Below, piece after piece: positions 1 through 7,726 of a DNA stretch of 64,000 nucleotides (positions are counted from its first letter, which is position 1; each line of letters starts with the position of its first letter). The position numbers and the translations under genes are program-made. Source of the DNA: Arenibacter catalasegens (GTDB lineage Bacteria > Bacteroidota > Bacteroidia > Flavobacteriales > Flavobacteriaceae). The notes beneath the pieces were generated by a model that saw only the letters and a program-made list of their open reading frames with translations, ran no database searches and was not told the DNA's origin. The stretch spans positions 62,001-126,000 of the forward strand of contig NZ_PHQQ01000010.1 of the NCBI RefSeq assembly GCF_002909235.1, given 5' to 3'.

Positions 1-2
1 TA

Positions 3-710
3 CATGGGGAATACTCAGGTGCAGAACCAACAACTCCGGAGGGGACCGAATTTTATAAACCGGTTCCTCCTGTGGTAAATCCTTTTGATCCCATTAAGAG
101 AGCTCCCAGTGATGCTATTATTCTCTTTAGTGGAGGAAATTTGGACAATTGGATTACTACTAAAGACAGTACAGCAGCCAAGTGGATTGTTAACAAGGAC
201 GGTAGTATGACGGTCAACAACAAGACAGGGGATATACAGACAGTACAAAACTTTGGGAGTATGCAATTGCATCTTGAATGGAAATCTCCTGCAGAAATTC
301 AGGGAAAACAACAAAGTAGGGGTAATAGTGGTGTTTTTCTTCAGGGCTTGTACGAGGTACAGGTCTTGGACAACAATGATAACGATACCTATGTAAACGG
401 GCAAGTGGGGTCTGTATACAAGCAACATACCCCCCTTGCCATGGCATCTGTGCCCACTGGGGAATGGAATACCTATGATATTATTTATCATGCACCGGAA
501 TTCAATAAAGACGGGAAAAAGATTAAATCGGGAACTGTAACTGTAATACACAATGGTGTCCTTGTGCAGGACAATGTTGAAATTAAGGGAACCACTCCTT
601 ATATTGGCTGGCCCAAAAATCCAGCCCATGGAAAAGGTCCTTTAAAACTGCAGGATCATGGGGACAATAGTAGGGTAAGTTATAGGAATATCTGGGTAAG
701 GGAACTTTAG
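3..710 (+). CDS. DUF1080 (3-keto-disaccharide hydrolase-type) protein, 5' truncated
   Basis: The frame is open from the left edge, so the true start lies outside the window; 235 residues are visible. The visible part has the concanavalin-like features of the DUF1080 family: an LFSGGNLDNW segment at about residue 43, then SRGNSGVFLQG and YEVQVLD in the middle, and a C-terminal LQDHGDNSRVSYRNIWV strand. Family members are secreted or surface proteins of Bacteroidota and Planctomycetota, linked to cleavage of 3-keto-glycosides or unusual carbohydrates. An internal GTG at 72 could be mistaken for the start, but the conserved frame runs through it. Substrate cannot be inferred. The family assignment is firm; the enzymatic role is by family only. 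Confidence 0.85.
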   Translation, partial: HGEYSGAEPTTPEGTEFYKPVPPVVNPFDPIKRAPSDAIILFSGGNLDNWITTKDSTAAKWIVNKDGSMTVNNKTGDIQTVQNFGSMQLHLEWKSPAEIQGKQQSRGNSGVFLQGLYEVQVLDNNDNDTYVNGQVGSVYKQHTPLAMASVPTGEWNTYDIIYHAPEFNKDGKKIKSGTVTVIHNGVLVQDNVEIKGTTPYIGWPKNPAHGKGPLKLQDHGDNSRVSYRNIWVREL

Positions 711-993
711 ATGGAATGGGTGTTTATCATTGGAAACAAGGCACCCAGTTTGCTGTTTTTACTTTTTGCCTGGTTCGTTGTACATGCCCTCCTACATACA
801 TATTCACATTTATGGCTATCGCAGCAGAAAAGGCATGAAGAATCGGGAAGCGATTAAAGAGTGAGCACCAATCCAGAATGGAAGAGTTCAAATTAGCATT
901 AAAGGCCTTAATGATTGACTTTGCACTGTACTTGTCCATCGAAGAATACAAATCCCAATTTTATTTACCTTTATCAAAATTTAAAAACAATTT
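711..993. other. 283-bp interval with only tiny open frames
   Basis: No recognised gene. An ATG directly after the preceding stop opens a 48-codon frame (711-857) with a hydrophobic stretch, and another ATG at 878 opens a 39-codon frame ending at 997 that overlaps the yicC start. Neither resembles a family I know and their composition is not convincing. The interval probably holds the yicC operon promoter, but I see no clear TTG/TAnnTTTG pair. Confidence 0.3.
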
Positions 994-1851
994 ATGATCC
1001 AATCTATGACAGGGTTTGGGAAGCACGTTATACAACTTCCTTCGAAAAAAATTACCATTGAAATCAAATCTCTAAATAGTAAAAGTCTTGATTTAAATGC
1101 CAGGATACCCTCTACGTACCGGGAAAAGGAATTGGAATTGCGAAGGACGATTGCCGGTTCCTTGGTCAGAGGTAAAATAGATTTTAGTCTATATATTGAA
1201 AATACGGGTGCTGAGACCACTTCGGAGGTTAACGAAGTAGTGGTTAGACAATATATGAAACAGTTGGGTCATATTGTTTCCGGTAATGAAATGAGCCTAT
1301 TGGAAATCGCTATGCGCATGCCCGATACTATGAAAACGGAACGGGAGGATATAGATGAGGACGAATATAAGATTATAAAAGAGTCGCTTGAAGAGGCACT
1401 AAAGGAAATAAATATTTTTAGAACAGAGGAAGGAAAGGTCTTGGAGGTTGATTTTGAAGCAAGAATAAGCACTCTCAAAGGTTTATTGGACAAGGTTGCA
1501 CAAATGGACCCAGACAGACTTTTAACGATAAGAGAACGGCTGGAAAAGGCTGTAGCAGACCTAAAGGCCGACTTGGATGCGAATCGTTTTGAACAAGAGC
1601 TTATTTACTATCTTGAGAAATATGATATTACAGAAGAAAAGGTTCGTTTGCTTAATCACTTGGATTATTTTGCCAGTACGTTGAAATCTGATGATTCCAA
1701 CGGTAAGAAACTGGGTTTCATTAGTCAGGAAATCGGAAGGGAAATAAATACTATTGGTTCCAAGGCTAATTTTGCCCCCATGCAACAGTTGGTGGTGCAG
1801 ATGAAGGATGAATTGGAAAAGATCAAAGAACAAATGCTTAATGTTTTGTAA
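994..1851 (+). CDS. yicC: YicC family endoribonuclease-like protein
   Basis: A 285-residue protein of the usual YicC length. The N-terminus MIQSMTGFGK and the following strand-rich region (IKSLNSKSLDLNARIP) are the YicC-like N-terminal domain; the C-terminal DUF1732 part ends with GREINTIGSKANFAPMQQLV and a charged helix. E. coli YicC has been described as an endoribonuclease acting on RNA with Hfq-independent effects on small RNAs; the role in Bacteroidota is less clear. Its stop overlaps the gmk start by one base and nadD follows, so the three are probably one operon. yicC-gmk proximity is widespread in bacteria, which supports the call. Confidence 0.93.
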   Translation: MIQSMTGFGKHVIQLPSKKITIEIKSLNSKSLDLNARIPSTYREKELELRRTIAGSLVRGKIDFSLYIENTGAETTSEVNEVVVRQYMKQLGHIVSGNEMSLLEIAMRMPDTMKTEREDIDEDEYKIIKESLEEALKEINIFRTEEGKVLEVDFEARISTLKGLLDKVAQMDPDRLLTIRERLEKAVADLKADLDANRFEQELIYYLEKYDITEEKVRLLNHLDYFASTLKSDDSNGKKLGFISQEIGREINTIGSKANFAPMQQLVVQMKDELEKIKEQMLNVL

Positions 1852-2444
1852 TGAAAGGAGGAAAATTAATTATTTTTTCTGCCCCTTCTGGTAGTGGAAA
1901 AACAACCATAGTGAAACATCTTTTAAATCAGCCAGAACTTAATCTGGCATTTTCAATTTCGGCCACTTCCAGACCTAGACGTGGAAAGGAAAAAAATGGT
2001 GAACATTATTATTTTATGAGCTTGTCCGAATTTAAGAAACATATTAAAGAGGATGATTTTTTGGAATGGGAAGAGGTGTATAGGGATAATTTTTACGGGA
2101 CTTTAAAAAGTGAGGTAGACCGACTCTGGGCCGAGGGGAAAAATGTAATCTTTGATATTGATGTTGTTGGAGGTTTGCGAATAAAAAAGAAGTTTCCAGA
2201 ACAGACCCTTGCGGTTTTTGTGAAGCCTCCGAGTGTAGATGAGCTTAAAATTAGATTGAAAAAGCGCAGTACGGAATCTGAGGATAAAATAAATATGCGT
2301 ATTGCGAAAGCCTCTGTAGAATTGGCCACTGCTCCGCAATTTGATACAGTTATCAAGAATTACGACTTGGATACGGCACTAAATGAGGCACATAAGTTGG
2401 TGGCGGATTTTGTAGGTGTTGAAATTATAAATAAAATAGAATAA
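1851..2444 (+). CDS. gmk: Guanylate kinase
   Basis: Converts GMP to GDP with ATP in purine nucleotide metabolism. The 197-residue length is normal. The P-loop APSGSGKTT sits at residues 11-19, the GMP-binding segment SATSRPRRGKEKNGEHYYF at about 38-56, and a DIDVVGG segment near residue 100. The ATG at 1851 overlaps the yicC stop (TAATG), indicating translational coupling. All expected functional segments are present, so a functional enzyme is likely. Confidence 0.97.
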   Translation: MKGGKLIIFSAPSGSGKTTIVKHLLNQPELNLAFSISATSRPRRGKEKNGEHYYFMSLSEFKKHIKEDDFLEWEEVYRDNFYGTLKSEVDRLWAEGKNVIFDIDVVGGLRIKKKFPEQTLAVFVKPPSVDELKIRLKKRSTESEDKINMRIAKASVELATAPQFDTVIKNYDLDTALNEAHKLVADFVGVEIINKIE

Positions 2445-2518
2445 GCTTTTTCAACCTTGAACGGACGAATTAATTCTAGAATGTTTAGCAAAAAAAATGA
2501 TACTGAATCAAGTTTCTC

Positions 2519-3106
2519 ATGAATAAAAAAATAGGACTTTATTTCGGTACGTTTAACCCAATTCACATAGGGCATTTGGTGATTGCCAATCATATGGTGG
2601 AGTTTTCTGACTTGGATGAGGTCTGGTTTGTGGTAACCCCTCAAAGTCCTTTTAAAACAAAAAAAACACTGCTGGACAATCATCATCGGTATCAATTGGT
2701 AGCCGAGGCCACCCAGGACTATCCCAAATTAAAACCAAGTAAAATAGAATTTGAGCTACCCCAACCCAACTATACAGTGAATACCTTAGTTTATTTACAG
2801 GAAAAATATGATGTGGGTCATGATTTCTGTTTGATTATGGGGGAGGACAATTTAAAAGGCCTGCACAAATGGAAGAATTATGAGATTATTCTGAAGAATC
2901 ATGACATTTTTGTATACCCTAGGATTTCAGAAGGGGAAGTGGAGCATAGGTTTAAAGGTCATGCCAAGATACATCATGTTACGGCCCCTATTATGGAAAT
3001 ATCCTCAACGTTTATTCGGGCACAACATAAATTGGGTAAAAACATTAGACCTTTGCTGCCAGAAGGAGTTTGGAATTATATAGACGAAATGAACTTCTAT
3101 AGATAG
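2519..3106 (+). CDS. nadD: Nicotinate-nucleotide adenylyltransferase
   Basis: Transfers AMP from ATP to nicotinate mononucleotide in NAD synthesis. The nucleotidyltransferase motif GTFNPIHIGH (residues 9-18, with the HxGH signature) starts the protein and ISSTFIRAQ, equivalent to the SSTxIR motif, lies at about residues 161-169. Length 195 residues is typical. The gene is 74 bases after gmk and likely in the same transcript. It converges with the minus-strand DUF6503 gene, whose stop lies one base away, and I see no strong terminator between them. Confidence 0.96.
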   Translation: MNKKIGLYFGTFNPIHIGHLVIANHMVEFSDLDEVWFVVTPQSPFKTKKTLLDNHHRYQLVAEATQDYPKLKPSKIEFELPQPNYTVNTLVYLQEKYDVGHDFCLIMGEDNLKGLHKWKNYEIILKNHDIFVYPRISEGEVEHRFKGHAKIHHVTAPIMEISSTFIRAQHKLGKNIRPLLPEGVWNYIDEMNFYR

Positions 3107-3107
3107 G

Positions 3108-3821
3108 TTATAGGGTATTTTTACCCAAGACATCTGTTCCTAAATATTGATCTTTTTTATTGTAATACCACGCCCTTGTCTTCGGCATTTTAATGTCATT
3201 TATGATTTCTTCGCCTGAAAGTGATATATACTCCCCATCATTTTTGGATTCATCATGGTAAAATTGATAGACTTCCATGGCGTATGTTGAGGGGTCAAAA
3301 TAAAAATACCAAGTGTCTTTCCCGACCTCTTCGGAATACGTTACTTTGAGTCTCAAATATTCTTTGTTCTTAAAGGTCTTTGTCTCCACATTGGACTCAA
3401 TTATGGTCCCGGGATCTCTTAGTTTCATTGGTAGACCATAGAGATAGGTATAATAATCCTTCATCTTTTTAGAGCGTTCACAAGAAATATTATGAGTTGC
3501 CCTATCCGTATCCGAAATATTGGCACTGCCATTAAGCCTTAAAATGCAGTCGCCTTTGTCCACGGTTTGTTCTAAGGTGTTACCCTCCTTATTGGTAATC
3601 AATTTAAAATAGGACGCGGGCAGATTAATCGCAATTTGGCTTATTCTGTTATCTCCTTTGGGAGATTTCATAGTTACCGTAAAATCACCTTTAAAGGAAT
3701 TCCAGTTGCCTTTGGGGTCATGATAAGCTATTGCCTTTTCCAAAAGTTCCATACCCGTAATATTTTGCCCAATGCTACATGCGGTACAACCAAAAGTGAT
3801 GAGCAGGAACAAGAATTTCAT
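3108..3821 (-). CDS. DUF6503 family exported protein
   Basis: A 237-residue protein with an N-terminal signal (MKFLFLLITFGCTACSIGQ). Cysteines at residues 12 and 15 could make it a lipoprotein (TACS) or lie within a cleavable signal. The rest is strand-rich, resembling LolA/LppX-like beta sheets: FKGDFTVTMKSPKG, DTWYFYFDPSTYAMEVYQFYHDE. I assign it to DUF6503, a family common in flavobacteria, from overall pattern. Function is unknown; lipid or lipoprotein binding is only a fold-based guess. It lies downstream of the PiT gene with a 26-bp gap and may be co-transcribed with the phosphate genes. Confidence 0.7.
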   Translation of the reverse strand: MKFLFLLITFGCTACSIGQNITGMELLEKAIAYHDPKGNWNSFKGDFTVTMKSPKGDNRISQIAINLPASYFKLITNKEGNTLEQTVDKGDCILRLNGSANISDTDRATHNISCERSKKMKDYYTYLYGLPMKLRDPGTIIESNVETKTFKNKEYLRLKVTYSEEVGKDTWYFYFDPSTYAMEVYQFYHDESKNDGEYISLSGEEIINDIKMPKTRAWYYNKKDQYLGTDVLGKNTL

Positions 3822-3847
3822 TCAATGGTTTTAAATTATGGACCCTA

Positions 3848-6115
3848 CTAGACTTCTAGTTTTGCAGGCTTAACCGTGCTGTCGTGTTCCTTGTAGTAAA
3901 GCTCCAAAAGGTTCATTGTTGCGTTAATAAAATCTTTTGTTTCCAAAAGAAAAGTAAAGTATAAAGTAGTGTTTTTAGGACTGGATTCTTCAGTACGTGT
4001 CCTGGCTATCTGTTTTTCAATTTTTTGAGAAACCATATCCAGTAATGCTTGTTTACTGGCAAAAATGGTACCAATTCTATGAAAAGATCTGGTTCCAAAG
4101 GCCTCCTTGGTAGCACCTAACAATTTTTGTAATTCAAGATCTATTTCTTTTAGTTCTTTAATTTGGTTGTATTTTAATTTTTTATGGTTGTTGTGGATGT
4201 GTTTATGACTAATTTTATTTAAATATTCCAAAGATTGGGCCATATCCTGCAGATACCCTAAAATGTTTATATATAGATTACTGGCCCCTACACTGGCCTC
4301 ATCCAAATTCTTAATAAAATAGAATATATGGTCTCGTAATTCGTCTATTTCATCAGAAAGTTTACCAACACCTTTTTTATTCTTTTTCAGAAGCTCCAAA
4401 TCTTGCTTAGCAAGGCCGTCGATGATGTTTGTATATATTTTATTACTTCTTTTGGCAACGTTGGAAATATTGTCTGCACTTTCTTCGATCACCCCTTGGA
4501 TAGAACTGCTTTCGGCCTTTCGTAGACTATCCTCAGCTTTTATTTCCTTTGATTTTTTGTTGTGTGAAATGTAGTTCCTTGCCAGTAGAAGAACCGCAAG
4601 CAATAATAGAATGGCCACCATGGACGGAACATGAATATTGATAAGTGAAACTATTACCGCAGCAGAAACAAAGGCGATAATGGCTGTAAAGAACCACCCA
4701 CCAATAACATTCAATACCCCTGCAACACGGTAAACGGCACTTTCCGCTCCCCAAGCCCTATCGGCCAAAGATGAACCCATTGCCACCATAAATGTAACAT
4801 AAGTGGTAGATAGCGGCAATTTATATGATGTGGCCAAGGAAATAAGGATCCCTGCAACCATCAAGTTAACAGAAGCCCTTACCATATCAAAAGCAGGCAT
4901 TTCAAAAGTTTTATCCTTTGAAAGTGCTATAACTGGCTTTTTAAAGTTGGAATCTATTTTTTCCTGTAACGATTTTGGTAAAAGAGCGGATGTAACAGAA
5001 GACAGAGCCATAGCTGATCTTACAATACCTCTAGAAAGAAAATTTGGCTGAAAGCGTTCCTTTGATTCACCTTCCCTGGACAGGTTTATTTCTGTTTGGG
5101 TTACATAACGTGCTTTTTTGGAAAACCACAAGGTAAGAACCATAACCATTCCCGCTACGAATAACAAAATAGTTGGCGTAGGAACCTTTTCTGCCAACAC
5201 CGTCATACTAAATTCATTGGCTGGGATACCCGAGGCCTGCCAAGCTTCAAAGGACTGCCATGCGGCAATTGGCACACCTATGAAATTAACAAGATCGTTC
5301 CCTGCAAAAGCAAGTGCCAAGGCAAATGTTCCAACAATAATGATTAATTTATAAACGTCGTATTTCAAAACTACTGAAATAAGGTATGATGTAAGTGTCC
5401 AAAGAAAAAGACTTCCAATAATAATGGTGCTGGTGTTATTTTTTATATAATCCAGAACATCAGCACTTACGAAAGTGGCGCCTTTTAAACCCTTAATAAG
5501 TATGAAATAGGTGATTGCGGTCAAAGCAATACCTCCGAAGAGTGCTCCTATAATTTTTGCTTTTTTTCTAAAGTCAAAAGAAAGCAGTATACGGGATAAA
5601 TATTGTACCAAGGCCCCAATTGAAAAGGCTATAACGACCGAAAGCAGTATGCCCATAATTATTTCAGTGGCCTTAGAAGTGTTTATATAATTATATATAT
5701 CAATATAATCACCCCCACTTGAGGCTATTTTAATAAATGACATGGCAACTGATGCGCCCAATAGTTCAAATACAATGGATACTGTAGTAGAAGTGGGCAT
5801 CCCTACCGTATTGAAAAAATCCAATAACAAGATGTCGGTTATCATGACAGCCATGAAAATAATCATGATTTCACTGAACATGAATTCACCGGGATGAAAG
5901 ATTCCCTTTCGGGCTACCTCCATCATACCGCTGGAAAAAATGGCACCTATGGCTATACCCAAACTGGCTACAATCATTATGGTCCTAAACGAAATGGCTT
6001 TGGAACCAATTGCGGAGTTTAAAAAATTAACGGCGTCATTACTAACCCCAACTACCAAATCTGCTATTGCCAGGAAGGCAAGGGCAATAATCATTAATAA
6101 ATATAAATTGTCCAT
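3848..6115 (-). CDS. PiT-family inorganic phosphate transporter with C-terminal PhoU-like domain
   Basis: A 755-residue protein. The first about 530 residues are a PHO-4/PiT permease: the N-terminal repeat DLVVGVSNDAVNFLNSAIGS (about residues 19-38) and the second repeat FAGNDLVNFIGVPIAAW carry the paired signature of the family, amid about ten or more membrane segments. After a lysine-rich linker (ISHNKKSKEIKAEDS) the last about 200 residues are helical and charged, like PhoU or its DUF47 relatives. It imports phosphate across the inner membrane, usually with H+ or Na+. The porin gene lies 73 bp upstream on the same strand, so outer- and inner-membrane phosphate uptake are paired. Permease-regulator fusions are known in Bacteroidota. 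Confidence 0.93.
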   Translation of the reverse strand: MDNLYLLMIIALAFLAIADLVVGVSNDAVNFLNSAIGSKAISFRTIMIVASLGIAIGAIFSSGMMEVARKGIFHPGEFMFSEIMIIFMAVMITDILLLDFFNTVGMPTSTTVSIVFELLGASVAMSFIKIASSGGDYIDIYNYINTSKATEIIMGILLSVVIAFSIGALVQYLSRILLSFDFRKKAKIIGALFGGIALTAITYFILIKGLKGATFVSADVLDYIKNNTSTIIIGSLFLWTLTSYLISVVLKYDVYKLIIIVGTFALALAFAGNDLVNFIGVPIAAWQSFEAWQASGIPANEFSMTVLAEKVPTPTILLFVAGMVMVLTLWFSKKARYVTQTEINLSREGESKERFQPNFLSRGIVRSAMALSSVTSALLPKSLQEKIDSNFKKPVIALSKDKTFEMPAFDMVRASVNLMVAGILISLATSYKLPLSTTYVTFMVAMGSSLADRAWGAESAVYRVAGVLNVIGGWFFTAIIAFVSAAVIVSLINIHVPSMVAILLLLAVLLLARNYISHNKKSKEIKAEDSLRKAESSSIQGVIEESADNISNVAKRSNKIYTNIIDGLAKQDLELLKKNKKGVGKLSDEIDELRDHIFYFIKNLDEASVGASNLYINILGYLQDMAQSLEYLNKISHKHIHNNHKKLKYNQIKELKEIDLELQKLLGATKEAFGTRSFHRIGTIFASKQALLDMVSQKIEKQIARTRTEESSPKNTTLYFTFLLETKDFINATMNLLELYYKEHDSTVKPAKLEV

Positions 6116-6188
6116 TATCTTATAAAAATAGTTTGCAAATATCTAAAGTCTCTAGGTTCGTAACGTTATCTTAAGGTTATATTTTTGG

Positions 6189-7394
6189 CTAAAAATGAAC
6201 ATCCAATTGTAGCCTATACATTAATTCATCAGAGCCATTCATAACAGATAGATAGCTAATATCTGTTTGTACCTTTAATTTATGGCCTACAATATATTTT
6301 GAAAGTCCTAAGGTGTATTGGTTTTCTGGATTGATACCCGTAATATTTTTATCTAATTCTATGTTTGTGTATCTACCTGAAATCTCCCAATTACTGCGAA
6401 ACAGATATCCGGATTGTAGATTTAATCCATGGCCTTTTTGAACCACATCCCCGGTCAAGGAACCGTCGATATTTGCTGCAAAGGGGTTTTCAGTATCCCT
6501 ATGTGCATATTCTGCCATGAAGGAGAATCCGTTGTATTTAAACATGGCATCAAGGAATAATGTGTTGATATTGGTTTGGTGAAAACCGAAATCTGTAACC
6601 ATATAAGTCCCTTGATTACCTCTGGTTTTTACAGCGTTTAAATTAAGGTTGTAAGTAGCGGCCAGCATTAATTTTGGAGATGTTTCCCTTTTTAGATCGC
6701 CACCACTGTATTCGCCATTACTCTTGAATTCACCAAAAGGCAGTATTTCCAGACGTCCGGTGTACTGGTGCCCTCCTAAATTTCCTGTGGTTACATTTCT
6801 TCCTTCCCCTTGTGAAATGGCGATTATTTCCCGCATTAAAAATGAATCCGTTAGGTAGGTGAAGTGCCTAAGTTGTAATCCCATTTCACGATCTAGGGTA
6901 AACTGGCTATTTAACCTTGAGCGGTCTACCATTTGTAGGTTACCTGAGGAAATAACCCGTTCCATATTGCCGGGGAGTTTGGTTTGGCCCACCCAAAGTT
7001 CAAAGTTTTGATAAAAATTCCACATTACTACGGCATCCAGTATATATCGTGGAGCGTCACTGGTATATTGAGAAGCACCTGAGATATCCCTATTGGACAA
7101 TCCCAATTCTAGTTTATAGCGAAGTTTAGGTGAATATACAAATCCATCAAATTTTAACCTTGCCCTTCTAATAAGCGCATTGAATTGAGGGTCCGTGTAG
7201 TTGCCGTTAGAATTTTCAGTCCAAGACGTGCTACTCAAAAATTGCATTCTAGCAGCAATCTTGGCACTCCAAGTACTGTCCTTACCCATTAAATTAAAAA
7301 GTCCCTTGCCAAATTCCTCGGAATTGGTTTCCTGAGAAAAGGAGGTAAAAAATGAGCATATAATTAGCCCAAAGGCTAAACATTTCATGTTCAT
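6189..7394 (-). CDS. Phosphate-selective porin O/P-type outer membrane protein
   Basis: A 401-residue protein with a signal peptide (MNMKCLAFGLIICSFFTSFS, cut near residue 20). The body is alternating amphipathic strands typical of OprO/OprP-like 16-strand porins: RRARLKFDGFVYSPKLRYKL, LWVGQTKLPGNMERV, VDRSRLNSQF and a C-terminal strand ending YRLQLDVHF with terminal Phe. It should allow phosphate or polyphosphate through the outer membrane. The PiT gene directly downstream supports the phosphate role. The upstream region has a Pho-box-like repeat and a hairpin leader (annotated separately), suggesting phosphate-responsive expression. Confidence 0.88.
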   Translation of the reverse strand: MNMKCLAFGLIICSFFTSFSQETNSEEFGKGLFNLMGKDSTWSAKIAARMQFLSSTSWTENSNGNYTDPQFNALIRRARLKFDGFVYSPKLRYKLELGLSNRDISGASQYTSDAPRYILDAVVMWNFYQNFELWVGQTKLPGNMERVISSGNLQMVDRSRLNSQFTLDREMGLQLRHFTYLTDSFLMREIIAISQGEGRNVTTGNLGGHQYTGRLEILPFGEFKSNGEYSGGDLKRETSPKLMLAATYNLNLNAVKTRGNQGTYMVTDFGFHQTNINTLFLDAMFKYNGFSFMAEYAHRDTENPFAANIDGSLTGDVVQKGHGLNLQSGYLFRSNWEISGRYTNIELDKNITGINPENQYTLGLSKYIVGHKLKVQTDISYLSVMNGSDELMYRLQLDVHF

Positions 7395-7434
7395 ATTACT
7401 TTAGTTTTTGTCGACGGCAAAGTACCAATACAAG

Positions 7435-7451
7435 TGTTAATTTAATGTTAA
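7435..7451 (-). promoter_or_regulatory. Pho-box-like direct repeat upstream of the phosphate porin
   Basis: Read on the minus strand this is TTAACA, 5 bases, TTAACA: two identical hexamers with an 11-bp period, 41 bp upstream of the porin start. PhoB/PhoP boxes in E. coli and Bacillus are direct repeats of this spacing, and the Bacillus half-site is TT(A/T)ACA. The gene context (porin plus PiT) fits. Binding by a PhoB homologue is inferred. Confidence 0.5.
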
Positions 7452-7477
7452 CTTAGAAACAATATTACTTTAAATAA

Positions 7478-7506
7478 AAAAGCTACCTTGGCCAGAGGTA
7501 GCTTCA
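7478..7506 (-). terminator. Terminator-like hairpin inside the porin leader
   Basis: On the minus strand an AAGCTACCT/AGGTAGCTT stem (9 bp, 7-base loop) is followed by a T-run, the form of an intrinsic terminator. No gene ends here: the next gene on this strand is the porin, starting 84 bp further downstream. It therefore either ends a short RNA from the dgt-proximal region or acts as an attenuator. Confidence 0.6.
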
Positions 7507-7726
7507 GATTTCAAATCAATAGTCGACAAAAACTAATAGTTAAAATGAAACCGAAATAGTCTAAAGACTAATGCTAAGATGCGGATTACTAATTAGCCCA
7601 TTGTAATCTTAAGTTTAATTTATTGTTAAAAATGACCCTGATTATTTTGGGTTACCTAATGTGCAATAGGGTTTTATTATGTGTTGAATTGCTAAAAATG
7701 TATCTTGCGGCAACTAAAATTAGATT

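Larger units (their letters stand above)
7401..7536. repeat. 15-bp perfect inverted repeat flanking the leader hairpin
   Basis: TTAGTTTTTGTCGAC at 7401-7415 and its exact reverse complement at 7522-7536. The arms are 106 bases apart and enclose the hairpin and the Pho-box-like repeat. The left arm ends 7 bp from the porin start codon, so in a minus-strand transcript the two arms could pair and mask the ribosome-binding region. Confidence 0.75.
7395..7726. other. 332-bp intergenic region between the divergent porin and dgt genes
   Basis: Contains no gene. It holds a Pho-box-like direct repeat (7435-7451), a terminator-like hairpin on the minus strand (7478-7506) and a 15-bp inverted repeat flanking both (7401-7415 and 7522-7536). 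The dgt-proximal part (7540-7726) shows nothing else clear. Confidence 0.7.

Noticed and set aside
727-951. A 74-codon minus-strand open frame between the DUF1080 protein and yicC
   Set aside because: No family resemblance, no plausible promoter, and unlike the residue pattern of nearby real genes.
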